Origin: Streptomyces mirabilis
GTDB taxonomy: Bacteria > Actinomycetota > Actinomycetes > Streptomycetales > Streptomycetaceae
Direction of reading: 5' to 3'
Assembly: GCF_018310535.1 (NCBI RefSeq)
Contig: NZ_CP074102.1
Location: forward strand, 310,001 to 374,000
DNA length: 64,000 bases
Shown here: one piece after another, positions 16,696-24,745 of the stretch
Layout: each line of letters begins with the position of its first letter
Position numbering within the stretch: the stretch's first letter is position 1
Notes under the pieces: generated by a model
Database searches by the model: none
What the model was told of the DNA's origin: nothing
The model's input: only the letters and a program-made list of their open reading frames with translations
Translations under genes and position numbers: made by a program

Positions 16696-18099
16696 TCAGT
16701 CGTCGTCGGGGTCCCCGGCCCTCGCCAGCACCCCGAGCGGTACCGGGCGTGCCAGCAACCGCCGAGCGGGCGTCTGTTCGCATCCGGCGAGACCGGCGAC
16801 GGCGGGCTCGCACATCCGGCCCTGGCACCAGCCCATCCCCGCTCGGGTGAGCAGCTTCACGGTCCGTACGTCGCCCGCGCCGAGCTCGTCGACGGCGTTC
16901 CTGACCGCACCGGCGGTGACCTCCTCGCAGCGGCAGACGACGGTGTCGTCGGTGACCTGCTCCGTCCAGTGCGCGGGCGGGACGTGGACGGTGTCGAGCG
17001 CGGCGAAGAACTCCCGCGCTCTCCTGCGGGACCTGGCGGCGCGCGCCCATGCGCGGGGGTCGAGCCGCGTCCCCGTCAGCCGGGCCGCGGCAGAGCGTCC
17101 CGCGATGTGTCCCTCGGCGAGCGACAGCGCCGCGCCACCGATGCCGGTGGTCTCGCCCGCGGCCCATACGCCGGGGACGTCGGTGCGCTGCTCCTCGTCC
17201 ACCGCGACGTTCAGGCCGTCGATACGGCAGCCGAGCGACTCGGCGAGGTCGATGTGCGCCAGCATGCCGTGGCCGACGGCGAGCGTGTCGCACGGGACGC
17301 GCCGTTCGGTGCCGGGCCTGACCCGTCCGTGCGTGTCGAGCGCGGCGACGGTCACGGCGTCGAGCCGCTCCTCGCCGTGTGCCGCGACGACGGTGTGGCG
17401 TGGAAGCAACTTGACATGGTGTCGCAGGAGTTGGGCGCCGTACCGCACCCCCTCGGCGAGCTTCCCGGGCTGTGCGGCCAGTGCCACGGGCCGCCGCAGG
17501 AACGCCTTCGGATCGGCGGACTCGACGAGGGCGGCGACCTCGACCCCCGCCGCGGCGAGCCCGGTCGCCACGGGCAGCAGCAGGGGCCCGGTCCCCGCCA
17601 CGACCACCCTCTGCCCGGGGACGACGAGCCCGCCCTTCAGCATGGCCTGCGCACCACCGGCGGTGACGACTCCGGGAAGGGTCCAGCCCGGGAACGGCAA
17701 CACCTTCTCGTACCCGCCGGTGGCGAGAAGCACGGCGTCGGCGCGGACGGTGACGGGCTCCTCCTGGAGGGGTCCGAGCAGCGCGTGCACGACAAAGCCG
17801 ACGGGTACGGCGGGTACGACGCACCACACGTGATGGTCCGCCAGATGCCTGATCGTGCCCGCCTCGACCCGCGCGGCCAGTGCGTCCTCAAGGCGCCGCC
17901 AGGTCCGCCACTGATGGTGCAGCGCCTCCGGGCGCCGGGCCCCGAGCCCCGCCGGGGGCCGCCGGTAGAACTGGCCGCCCGCTCCGGCCGCCGAGTCGAT
18001 CAGCGTGACACGGACACCGTGCGCCGCGGCGGCCAGGGACGCGGCCAGCCCGGCCGGCCCCGCGCCGATCACCGCGAGGTGCGGTCGCTCAGTCGCCAT
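16696..18099 (-). CDS. FAD/BFD-type subunit of D-hydroxyproline dehydrogenase (HcnB-like)
   Basis: A 467-aa flavoprotein. ATG 18099 is chosen because the Rossmann motif LAVIGAGPAGLAAS starts a few residues later. A second dinucleotide motif is VVVAGTGPLLLPVATGL, and WAAGETTGIGG is the FAD-binding end. The C-terminus has a BFD-like [2Fe-2S] region (CRCEEVT...GWCQGRMC). The gene overlaps the small ferredoxin-like gene by 11 bases. Such subunits form dehydrogenase complexes with a DAO-type subunit and a [2Fe-2S] protein, all encoded here in order. Confidence 0.8.
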   Translation of the reverse strand: MATERPHLAVIGAGPAGLAASLAAAAHGVRVTLIDSAAGAGGQFYRRPPAGLGARRPEALHHQWRTWRRLEDALAARVEAGTIRHLADHHVWCVVPAVPVGFVVHALLGPLQEEPVTVRADAVLLATGGYEKVLPFPGWTLPGVVTAGGAQAMLKGGLVVPGQRVVVAGTGPLLLPVATGLAAAGVEVAALVESADPKAFLRRPVALAAQPGKLAEGVRYGAQLLRHHVKLLPRHTVVAAHGEERLDAVTVAALDTHGRVRPGTERRVPCDTLAVGHGMLAHIDLAESLGCRIDGLNVAVDEEQRTDVPGVWAAGETTGIGGAALSLAEGHIAGRSAAARLTGTRLDPRAWARAARSRRRAREFFAALDTVHVPPAHWTEQVTDDTVVCRCEEVTAGAVRNAVDELGAGDVRTVKLLTRAGMGWCQGRMCEPAVAGLAGCEQTPARRLLARPVPLGVLARAGDPDDD

Positions 18100-18388
18100 G
18101 GCCTGTCCCCTCCTGCATACGGATCGTGTCGCCCGCTCGGACCGGCACCAGGCAGGCCCGCTGGTTGGGACGGTCATTGACGGTCACCAGGCAGTCGAAG
18201 CAGACGCCGATGCCGCAGAAGACGCCGCGCGGGCGGCCCGCGCCGCGGGTGGCGCGCCAGGAAGTGACGCCCGCCGCCCACAGTGCTGCGGCGACGGTCT
18301 GCCCGGGCAGCGCGGCGATCTCGCGGCCGTCCAGGGTGACGGTGAACCCGGGGCCCGGCTCGGCCCCGACCAGCTCCAGGGGATTCAC
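18089..18388 (-). CDS. [2Fe-2S] ferredoxin-like subunit (HcnA-like)
   Basis: A 99-aa protein with a C-x4-C-x2-C...C cluster motif (FCGIGVCFDC, later RAC). Its ATG overlaps the stop of the upstream oxidase (4 bases) and its end overlaps the downstream FAD subunit (11 bases), so all three are coupled. It should carry electrons within the D-hydroxyproline dehydrogenase complex. Confidence 0.8.
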   Translation of the reverse strand: MNPLELVGAEPGPGFTVTLDGREIAALPGQTVAAALWAAGVTSWRATRGAGRPRGVFCGIGVCFDCLVTVNDRPNQRACLVPVRAGDTIRMQEGTGHGD

Positions 18389-19536
18389 CCGGTCTCCTTC
18401 GGGAAGCGGTCGGGCCGGAACGGCGTGAGGTCCAGGTCGGGTGTCCTGCCCGCGACGACCTGCGCGATCAGCCGCCCGGTGCCGGTGGCGAGGCCGATTC
18501 CCGCGCCCTCGTGCCCACAGGCATGGAAGAGCCCGGGCACCCGTGGATCGGGGCCGATCGCGGGCAGATGGTCGGGCATGTACGGGCGGAAACCCAGGTA
18601 CGTCCGCAGAGCCCGTACGTCGGCCAGGAACGGAAACAGCCGGGTCGCCCCGGCCGCCAGCGCCCGTACGGCCGGCAGTGAGAACGACCGGTCGAAGCCG
18701 ACCCGTTCACGACTCGCGCCGATCAGGATCGGCCCCGCCGCGGTGCCCTCCACGACGGGTGAGGTCCCCAGCGCGGCCGAGTCGCTGGCCACGTCGGCGA
18801 CGTAGTCCGCGGCGTACACCTTGTGCCGCACCCGGCGCGGCAGTGGTTCGGTCACCAGCACGAAGCCGCGTCGGGGCAGAACGGGCAGGAAGACGCCCGC
18901 GAGGGCGGCCACGTCGGCGCCCCAGGTTCCGGCGGCGTTGACGACCACCGGGGCGTGGAGGTCACCACGGTCGGTCCGCACGCCGCGCACCGACCCGTCC
19001 GCCGTGCGCAGCACCTCGGTCACGGTCCGCCCTGTCAGGAGCCGCGCCCCCGAGGCCCGTACCAGGTGCGCCGCGGCGAGTGCCGGCATCACCTGGCTGT
19101 CCTGGGGGTAGTGCACGGCGCCCGTGAGGCCGGGTGCCAAGTGGGGCTCCAGGGTGTGGAGTTGGTCGGCGGCGACCGGCACCGCCTCGACCCCGGCGGC
19201 TCGTTGTCCCGCCGCGAAGGTCTCCAGCGCGGCGAGCCCCTCGGGCGTGGCGGCCACGACGACGCCCCCTTTGGCCTCGTACTCGACGGCCTCGCCCAGT
19301 TCCTCCGCGAGGTCGGCCCACAGGCGTCCCGACAGCAGGGCGAGGTCGAGTTCAGGCCCGGGTTCCTTGTCGGAGACGAGTAGATTGCCCTCACCCGCGC
19401 CGGTGGTCCCGCCGGCCACCGGGCCGCGGTCCACCAGAGCGACGTCGAGACCCGCCCGCGCGGTGTACAGCGCGCAGGCCGCGCCGACCATTCCGGCTCC
19501 GACGATCACGACATCACAGGTCAGCCGCTCGCTCAC
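18385..19536 (-). CDS. FAD-dependent D-amino acid oxidase-family subunit (D-hydroxyproline dehydrogenase)
   Basis: A 383-aa DAO-family flavoprotein with the N-terminal dinucleotide motif VVIVGAGMVGAACALY, the GGTTGAGEGN substrate loop and the C-terminal HACGHEGAGIGLATGTG. It is the first gene of the hydroxyproline operon and should oxidise cis-4-hydroxy-D-proline to the pyrroline. Related families (glycine oxidase, sarcosine oxidase beta) cannot be ruled out, but the coupled [2Fe-2S] and BFD subunits match hydroxyproline dehydrogenases. Confidence 0.8.
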   Translation of the reverse strand: MSERLTCDVVIVGAGMVGAACALYTARAGLDVALVDRGPVAGGTTGAGEGNLLVSDKEPGPELDLALLSGRLWADLAEELGEAVEYEAKGGVVVAATPEGLAALETFAAGQRAAGVEAVPVAADQLHTLEPHLAPGLTGAVHYPQDSQVMPALAAAHLVRASGARLLTGRTVTEVLRTADGSVRGVRTDRGDLHAPVVVNAAGTWGADVAALAGVFLPVLPRRGFVLVTEPLPRRVRHKVYAADYVADVASDSAALGTSPVVEGTAAGPILIGASRERVGFDRSFSLPAVRALAAGATRLFPFLADVRALRTYLGFRPYMPDHLPAIGPDPRVPGLFHACGHEGAGIGLATGTGRLIAQVVAGRTPDLDLTPFRPDRFPKETG

Positions 19537-19545
19537 GCCAGTACT

Positions 19546-19559
19546 ATGTCACATGCTTC
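19546..19559. promoter_or_regulatory. ATGTCAC half-site before the oxidase operon
   Basis: ATGTCACATGC lies 10 bases upstream of the oxidase start. The half-site is identical to the perfect palindrome beside the GntR gene, so this is probably the operon's main operator. Confidence 0.5.
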
Positions 19560-19606
19560 TCTGCTCGGGAAGCACAGCCGGGAACAGTCCACGGCCGAGC
19601 GCGGCA

Positions 19607-19690
19607 CCTCAAAATGAGAGTGAATACCTCAACATGAGAGCGCAAATGAGAGTGAATACCTCAAAATGTTAGTGACGCAGGTCACTCTCA
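19607..19690. repeat. Left-end repeats of the TniQ transposon
   Basis: CCTCAAMATGAGAG-type units occur at 19607 and 19627, a partial copy (ATGAGAGTGAATA) at 19646, and CCTCAAAATG again at 19659. An inverted GTCACTCTCA follows at 19681. Such repeats at Tn7-like ends are bound by the TnsB transposase. Confidence 0.55.
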
Positions 19691-19702
19691 GGAGGTGGGC
19701 AC

Positions 19703-20788
19703 ATGCTGCCACGGCGATTAGCGCTGGTCACAGCTCCGCGGGCGGATGAGGCGTTCGCGTCGTGGGTGGATCGGATGGCTCGCGCGAACCGATGTCCGTC
19801 GGCTGAGGTCGCCGACCTGCTGGGGCTGCGCCTTCGGGGGGTGTATGCGAAGGCCCGGCCCCCTGTGTTCGGAGTGCAATGTGATGAGGCGGTCCGGCAA
19901 ACCGTGTACGCAGCGACGGGTGTCCCTGGCGGCACGGTGGACAGGATGCACCTGTCGGTTTTCGAGGGTGGGCCGCTGAGCGTGGCGGCGGTGCTCTCCG
20001 CGGACAAGGCACACTGGCCGTCGGCAACCCGGGAGTGGGTGGAGGTGTACGGCAGCCGGGCCTGTCCGTGCTGTCTGCTGGCATCGGGTGGGGTGTGGCA
20101 ACTGTGGTGGAAGCTGTCGTGTGCGGCGGTGTGCCCCAAGCATCGGGTGACGCTGCTGGATCGGTGTCCAGCGTGCGGTTGGGTACTGAGATGGGGTGGG
20201 GACCGGCCTCGGGTCATGCCGGCACAGTGGGTCAGGTCGCCGACGTGCTGCGCGAATTCCGTTCACGGGAAACCGTGCTCGCAGTGGCTGCCCGCGATTC
20301 GCGTGGGCCAGGCGGACAAGCGGACGGTCGCCGCGCAGCGGCGATGGCTGGACACCGCGTACAGCCGGGCCTGCCCCTCGCTGGGAGGCGTGAACGTGTC
20401 GGCAGGAGAGTGGTTCGCGGCGTTCCGAGCATGTGTGATCTTGTTGCGGCTCGGACTGCCCCAGATCCTAAAACGTCTACCGAACGTGCCTGACTGGTGC
20501 GGTCGCGCCCTTCTGGATGAACGCATCGAGCGCGACGTGTACCGGAACCAGTTTGGTTGGGGTCCCGCTTCGGCCGGAGCTGCGGCAGCGTTTCTCACGG
20601 TGGTGACCCCTCTTCTGGCTGCGGCTGACATGCGGAAGTTGACTCGGCGGTTGGCGCCGTTGGTGCGGACGGCGGTTGAGGAAGGCTGCTTGACGGCCCG
20701 GCCGTTGGCACGGCTCTCGGTGCCGGAGGTTTTCGCGGAGGCAGTGGCGGCGCAGGTGCCGGTGGGACGTTCGGCAAGGAGTGCGTGA
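19703..20788 (+). CDS. tniQ: TniQ-family transposition protein
   Basis: A 361-aa TniQ/TnsD-like target-selection protein. After an N-terminal helical region (AFASWVDRMARANRCP) it has a zinc-finger block: CPCCLLASGGVWQLWWKLSC, then VCPKHRVTLLDRCPACGW. TniQ proteins link target recognition to the transposase in Tn7- and Tn5053-like elements. The gene starts 13 bases after the terminal repeats, with GGAGG upstream, and its stop overlaps the following tnsA-like ORF. It is intact even though the rest of the transposon is not. Confidence 0.75.
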   Translation: MLPRRLALVTAPRADEAFASWVDRMARANRCPSAEVADLLGLRLRGVYAKARPPVFGVQCDEAVRQTVYAATGVPGGTVDRMHLSVFEGGPLSVAAVLSADKAHWPSATREWVEVYGSRACPCCLLASGGVWQLWWKLSCAAVCPKHRVTLLDRCPACGWVLRWGGDRPRVMPAQWVRSPTCCANSVHGKPCSQWLPAIRVGQADKRTVAAQRRWLDTAYSRACPSLGGVNVSAGEWFAAFRACVILLRLGLPQILKRLPNVPDWCGRALLDERIERDVYRNQFGWGPASAGAAAAFLTVVTPLLAAADMRKLTRRLAPLVRTAVEEGCLTARPLARLSVPEVFAEAVAAQVPVGRSARSA

Positions 20789-20804
20789 GGAGGAGGTGTT
20801 CGCG

Positions 20805-21090
20805 GTGAGCAGTGATACGGAAGCACCGGAGCCATCCGTTCGAGACATCGACCTAGTGCGGGTACGGTACGTCGATTCTGAGGGGGACGAGTATCTGGTG
20901 CGGCTGGAGGAAGCCGCTGACGTGCCGTTCGAGAACGGCAGGATGGCGCGGGCCATCCCCAGCCACAGGGACCAAGGGCACATGCCGGGCCAGTACTTGG
21001 TGGCGAAGTGGGGTGACTTCGTCGACTACGAGAGCGTGCTGGAGTCGAAGTGGCTGACGCTGCTGGACTTCGACCCGCAAGTGACCCGTA
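20805..21090 (+). pseudogene. TnsA-like endonuclease, truncated by an IS
   Basis: The first ~95 residues of a TnsA-like heteromeric transposase endonuclease: VRVRYVDSEGDEYLVRLEE, then DYESVLESKWLTLLDFDPQV with the acidic residues of the PD-(D/E)xK core. GTG 20805 follows GAGGAGG; a GTG at 20781 overlapping the tniQ stop is possible. Homology ends at about 21090, where IS-derived sequence begins. The frame runs on without meaning to 21653. The Lys-containing half of the active site is missing. Confidence 0.6.
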
Positions 21091-22262
21091 CTGCTTTAAA
21101 ACCCCTTCACAGTCGCCGACCTCGCCCGATGCGTCCGACCGGACGACCGTCCGGCATCATCGGGGCCTGTGCTCGTACGGATGATCTACCTACTCGCCAC
21201 CAGGATCTTCGCCTGGCAGGTTCTGCTGTGCCGGTCCTCCGCAGCCAAGAACGCCGAGATACTGATTCTCCGGCACGAGGTCGCAGTGCTGCGTCGCCAG
21301 ATCAATGCCCCGAAGCCGACCTGGCCGGACCGCGCCGTGTTCGCAGCCCTGGCCCGACTGCTGCCGCGGATCCCGCGCGGCCACCGGATCGTCTCTCCGC
21401 GCACCCTACTAGCCTGGCACCAGCGGCTGGCCAAGGAGAAGTGGACACAGCCAGCATCGCCGGGACGTCCACCGATAACCGAGGAACTGTACAACCTGAT
21501 CATCCGGCTCGGCGTCCAGAACCCCCGCTGGGGCACCCGCCGCATCCACGGCGAACTACGCCGCCTCGGCCACAGGATCAGCGCGGCCAGCGTCCGCCGC
21601 ATCCTGCGCCAGGCCTGCCTGGGACCCGCCCCGCGGCGCCAGTCGATCCGTGACGAATGGGCGGCGTTCCTCAAAGCCCAGGCCAGCGGCCTGCTCGCAA
21701 CGGACTTCTTCCACGTGGACACCATCGGCCTGCAGCGCCTGTACGCCTTGTTCGTCATGGAGGTCCGCACCCGCACCGTGCACATCCTCGGCGTCACCGC
21801 CCACCCCACCGCCGCCTGGGCCACCCAGCAAGCCCGTCAACTCCTGTGGCAACTCGGCGACCGTGCTGACGAGTTCACCCACCTTATCCGCGACCGCGAC
21901 ACCAAGTTCACCAGCGCGTTCGACGCCGTCTTCGCCAGCGAGGACATCGCCGTGACCAAGATCCCGCCGCGCAGCCCGAACTGCAACCCCCACGCGGAAC
22001 GCTTCGTGCGCTCCGCGCGGGAGGAGTGCACCGACCGGCTCCTGATCTACGACCGCGGCCACGCCGAGAAGATCCTCCACGAGTACGCCACCCACTTCAA
22101 CCGGCACCGGCCCCACCAAGGCCGAGAACAACTCGCACCCCTCGACGACCCCAACGTCATCCCCCTCCCCGCCGCCCGGATCGAACGCCGACATGCCGTC
22201 ACCGGCCTGATCAACAAGTACCATCGAGCAAGCTGATCAAGACGTAACGCCGCAGGTCAAAC
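21091..22262 (+). mobile_element. IS3/IS481-like insertion sequence
   Basis: The element interrupts the tnsA-like gene and extends nearly to the right end of the TniQ transposon. It carries one transposase gene. I could not fix terminal inverted repeats, so both borders are approximate. Confidence 0.5.
21169..22236 (+). CDS. Transposase with integrase (DDE) core
   Basis: A 355-aa single-ORF transposase. The N-terminal part (NAEILILRHEVAVLRRQI) and HTH (RWGTRRIHGELRRLGHRIS) precede an rve-type core with catalytic residues in ATDFFHVDT, LIRDRDTKF and NPHAERFVRSAREE. The start is GTG 21169 or ATG 21181. A decayed relative lies at 27945-28255. It looks complete. Confidence 0.75.
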   Translation: MLVRMIYLLATRIFAWQVLLCRSSAAKNAEILILRHEVAVLRRQINAPKPTWPDRAVFAALARLLPRIPRGHRIVSPRTLLAWHQRLAKEKWTQPASPGRPPITEELYNLIIRLGVQNPRWGTRRIHGELRRLGHRISAASVRRILRQACLGPAPRRQSIRDEWAAFLKAQASGLLATDFFHVDTIGLQRLYALFVMEVRTRTVHILGVTAHPTAAWATQQARQLLWQLGDRADEFTHLIRDRDTKFTSAFDAVFASEDIAVTKIPPRSPNCNPHAERFVRSAREECTDRLLIYDRGHAEKILHEYATHFNRHRPHQGREQLAPLDDPNVIPLPAARIERRHAVTGLINKYHRAS

Positions 22263-22315
22263 CCGGTGAAGCCATTTTGAGGCACTACGAGTCCCGCAGC
22301 CTGTTGCGGGAACCG

Positions 22316-23548
22316 TCACTCACCAGCCGCGGCGCCACCCCCGGCGTATGCACGTGTCGCGAAACCTGAGCCGCTCGACGTACCGTTCGAAGCAGCGTTC
22401 CACTGCCGCAACAGGCTGTTGACCGCCTGACGGCCGGAACGGTTGGAACCGACGGTGGACTGAAACGGTCCGAAGCCGACCAAGTGCACGCGCGGTTCGC
22501 CGGCCACTTGGGTGCCCCGCATCGTGATCCCACCGAACTCGTTGCGCAGCCCCAGAGGTTCCAGGTGCGCCAGGGCGGCCTTGAACCCTGTGGCCCACAC
22601 GATCGCGTCCACCGGGGTGAAGGAACCGTCCGCCTCGCGGACGCCGTTGGGTTCGATGGCGGTGAACATGGGGTGACGCTGCAGTGCCCCGCGTTCCTTC
22701 GCCGCCAACGCGTACGGAGTCCAGGCCAGGTGGGTGTAGGAGACGACGCTGCCGGTGGGCCTGCCTGCTTCGACATCGGCGGCGACCTTGGCGACGATCT
22801 CACGGCCGGCGACCTCGGCCTCGAACTCACCGTCACGGAAGACGGGTTCGCGACGCGTGTACCAGAACGTGGTGGCCGCCCGTGAGATCTCCTCCAGCTG
22901 CTGGAGTGCCGAGATGCCACCGCCGACGACGGCGACCCGCAGCCCTGCGAGCTGGTCGGCCGAGACGTAGTCGTGGGTGTGCAGCTGGATGCCGGTGAAA
23001 CGCTCCTGCCCCGGGTAGCGGGGACGGACGGGGTTGGTCCAGGTCCCGGTGGCGTTGATGATGGCCCGGGCGGTCCATCTCCCTGCGCTGGAGTCGACCA
23101 CCAGCTCCCCTTCGGGCCGGGCGTCCACACGCCGTACGGCGGTGACGGTCACCGGCCGCAGGATCGGCAGATCGGTCGCGTGCTCGAAGGCAGCGAAGTA
23201 GCGCGGCACCGCTGTACGACTGGGCTCGTCGGGGTCGACGGGCGGTTGCGGGAATTCGGGTAGGTCGAAGATGCCGTTCACGGTCGCCATCCGTAGCGAC
23301 TCCCACCGGTGCCGCCAGGCCCCACCGGCTGCCGGTTCGGCATCGAGCACCACGAAGGTCCGGTCGCCGTCCGGGCCGTCCGTGCCGGTCAGGGCGCTGG
23401 TGAAACCGCGCCGCTTCAGGTGGTAGGCAGCCGAGAGCCCCGACTGCCCTCCGCCTATGACCACCACCGTCGCGTGCCCACCGGCTCGCTCGGGCCCCGC
23501 TGGTTCCCGTGCCGGGGTGGATACGTCAGCGTACATCGGCCCGGTCAC
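22316..23548 (-). CDS. Flavin-containing monooxygenase-like NAD(P)/FAD oxidoreductase
   Basis: A 410-aa protein with a Rossmann FAD site (VVVIGGGQSGLSAAYHLKR), FMO-like GGAWRHRWESLRM, and a second site (VAVVGGGISALQQLEEI). It also has VWATGFKAAL, the ATG-containing motif of this superfamily. GTG 23548 and ATG 23536 are both possible starts and overlap the end of the FMN reductase. It is the last gene of an operon with an LLM monooxygenase, a MarR regulator and a flavin reductase. Substrate unknown; thiol, amine or ketone oxidation are possible. Confidence 0.72.
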   Translation of the reverse strand: MTGPMYADVSTPAREPAGPERAGGHATVVVIGGGQSGLSAAYHLKRRGFTSALTGTDGPDGDRTFVVLDAEPAAGGAWRHRWESLRMATVNGIFDLPEFPQPPVDPDEPSRTAVPRYFAAFEHATDLPILRPVTVTAVRRVDARPEGELVVDSSAGRWTARAIINATGTWTNPVRPRYPGQERFTGIQLHTHDYVSADQLAGLRVAVVGGGISALQQLEEISRAATTFWYTRREPVFRDGEFEAEVAGREIVAKVAADVEAGRPTGSVVSYTHLAWTPYALAAKERGALQRHPMFTAIEPNGVREADGSFTPVDAIVWATGFKAALAHLEPLGLRNEFGGITMRGTQVAGEPRVHLVGFGPFQSTVGSNRSGRQAVNSLLRQWNAASNGTSSGSGFATRAYAGGGAAAGE

Positions 23549-24257
23549 CGGCCTGGGGGCGCGCGGTTCTGCCGGTGGCCAGGCGCATGAGATCGGTGTC
23601 GAAGTCGACGTCCTCGATGCTGCGTTCGGCGCGGGTGGCGTTGCCGCCGAACGCGTGCTGGTAGCCCGCCCAGTTGCCGTCGGCGATGTCGCGGCCGACG
23701 CCGCTGCGCAGGACGGCGGCGAGTTCGCCGGCCGCGCGGGCGATGCGCTTGCCGAGGTCGGTCGAGCCCCAGTCCTCCGGTGCGGCGTACAGGGAGGTCG
23801 GCATCGGGATCGCCCGTAGGAACGCGAACAGCGGCCGGAGGTGTTCGTCGACGACCATGCTGTGCCTGGCCGAGCCGCCGGTGGCGGCGAGGACGACCGG
23901 TTTGGCTATGAGCAGGTCGTTGTCGATCAGGTCGGCGAACGACTTGAACAGGCCGCTGATCCCTGCCTTGTAGACCGGGGCCGCGGCGATGATCGCGTCC
24001 GACTCGGCGAGCTGTGCGATGGCGTCCCGCACCTTCGGGTCGAGCAGCCCCGAGACGATCGACCGTGCGATCTCGACGCCGATAGGTCCCAGATCGATCG
24101 AGCGCACGGTCGCGGCAATGCCGATGTCACGGAGGGCGTCGATGCTCTTCTGGGCGATCCGGTCGGCCAGCAGCCGGGTCGAGGACGGATCACTCACCCC
24201 GGCATTGACGACCGTGAGGATGAGGCCTTGTCGGGGGACGACGGGCGGGTTGTTCAT
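23526..24257 (-). CDS. NAD(P)H-dependent FMN reductase
   Basis: A 243-aa flavodoxin-fold reductase of the NADPH-dependent FMN reductase family, CE1759-like by its resemblance. Visible motifs are LTVVNAGVSDPSSTRLLADR and the FMN loop APVYKAGISGLFKSFADL. It would supply reduced FMN to the LLM monooxygenase encoded two genes upstream. ATG 24257 overlaps the MarR stop (ATGA). Confidence 0.82.
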   Translation of the reverse strand: MNNPPVVPRQGLILTVVNAGVSDPSSTRLLADRIAQKSIDALRDIGIAATVRSIDLGPIGVEIARSIVSGLLDPKVRDAIAQLAESDAIIAAAPVYKAGISGLFKSFADLIDNDLLIAKPVVLAATGGSARHSMVVDEHLRPLFAFLRAIPMPTSLYAAPEDWGSTDLGKRIARAAGELAAVLRSGVGRDIADGNWAGYQHAFGGNATRAERSIEDVDFDTDLMRLATGRTARPQAGDRADVR

Positions 24258-24745
24258 GCGATGTTCCCTGGGTCCGGCTTCGAGTGCTGCGAGGTTGTCG
24301 GCGGGGCTGCGGCGGTAAGCGCCTTCCCGAGCTCGCGCAGCGTTGTCAGTTGTGACGGGGTGAGCGCGCGGGTCATCGCTGTCGCGACGTGTCGCGCGTG
24401 TGCGCGACCGAGGCGCCGCTGAACATCGCGTCCCTCACTGGTCAGGACGATGCGGCAGGCACGGCCGTCGTCGGGATCCGCGAGACGCTCGACAAGGCCG
24501 CGCTTCTCCAGCCGCGCCACCAGCCGGGAGACCCCCGCCTGAGTCAGCAGGACGTCGTCGATGAGATCGGTGATGCGCAAACCGTCCTCGGCGTCGGAAA
24601 GGGCATAGAGCACGCCGTACTCCCGGGGCGGGAAGTCGCCCCAGTCGCCGCAGAACTCGAACTCACGCGCGAGGGTCGCCTGCGCCCTGAACATCGCTTC
24701 CCAGGCCTCGTTCGCCAACCTGGTCAAGCCCCTGGTTGCCTCCAT
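24254..24745 (-). CDS. MarR-family regulator
   Basis: A 163-aa winged-helix protein (FPPREYGVLYALSD; LTQAGVSRLVARLEKRGLVE; wing ADPDDGRACRIVLTSEG). Its start overlaps the LLM stop, and its stop overlaps the FMN reductase start. It therefore sits inside the operon it probably controls. Two identical CGCATGCATTCC sequences before the operon are candidate binding sites. Confidence 0.82.
   Translation of the reverse strand: MEATRGLTRLANEAWEAMFRAQATLAREFEFCGDWGDFPPREYGVLYALSDAEDGLRITDLIDDVLLTQAGVSRLVARLEKRGLVERLADPDDGRACRIVLTSEGRDVQRRLGRAHARHVATAMTRALTPSQLTTLRELGKALTAAAPPTTSQHSKPDPGNIA

Larger units (their letters stand above)
19607..22282. mobile_element. Remnant of a TniQ/TnsA-type transposon
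   Basis: Inside are tniQ and a truncated tnsA-like gene, next to a repeat-rich left end. The left end begins CCTCAAAATG (19607) and the inverted copy CATTTTGAGG is at 22273-22282, suggesting both transposon ends survive. No tnsB or tnsC homologue is present; the interior after tnsA was lost when an IS3/IS481-like element entered. The outer limits are inferred from the 10-bp inverted match only. Confidence 0.55.

Noticed and set aside
19607..19690. Short spaced repeats considered as a CRISPR array
   Set aside because: Repeat spacing is irregular (20, 19 and 13 bases), the units are degenerate and no cas genes are nearby; they fit transposon-end sites.
22285..23130. A Ser/Pro/Arg-rich minus-strand frame
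   Set aside because: It is an alternate frame of the FMO-like gene.
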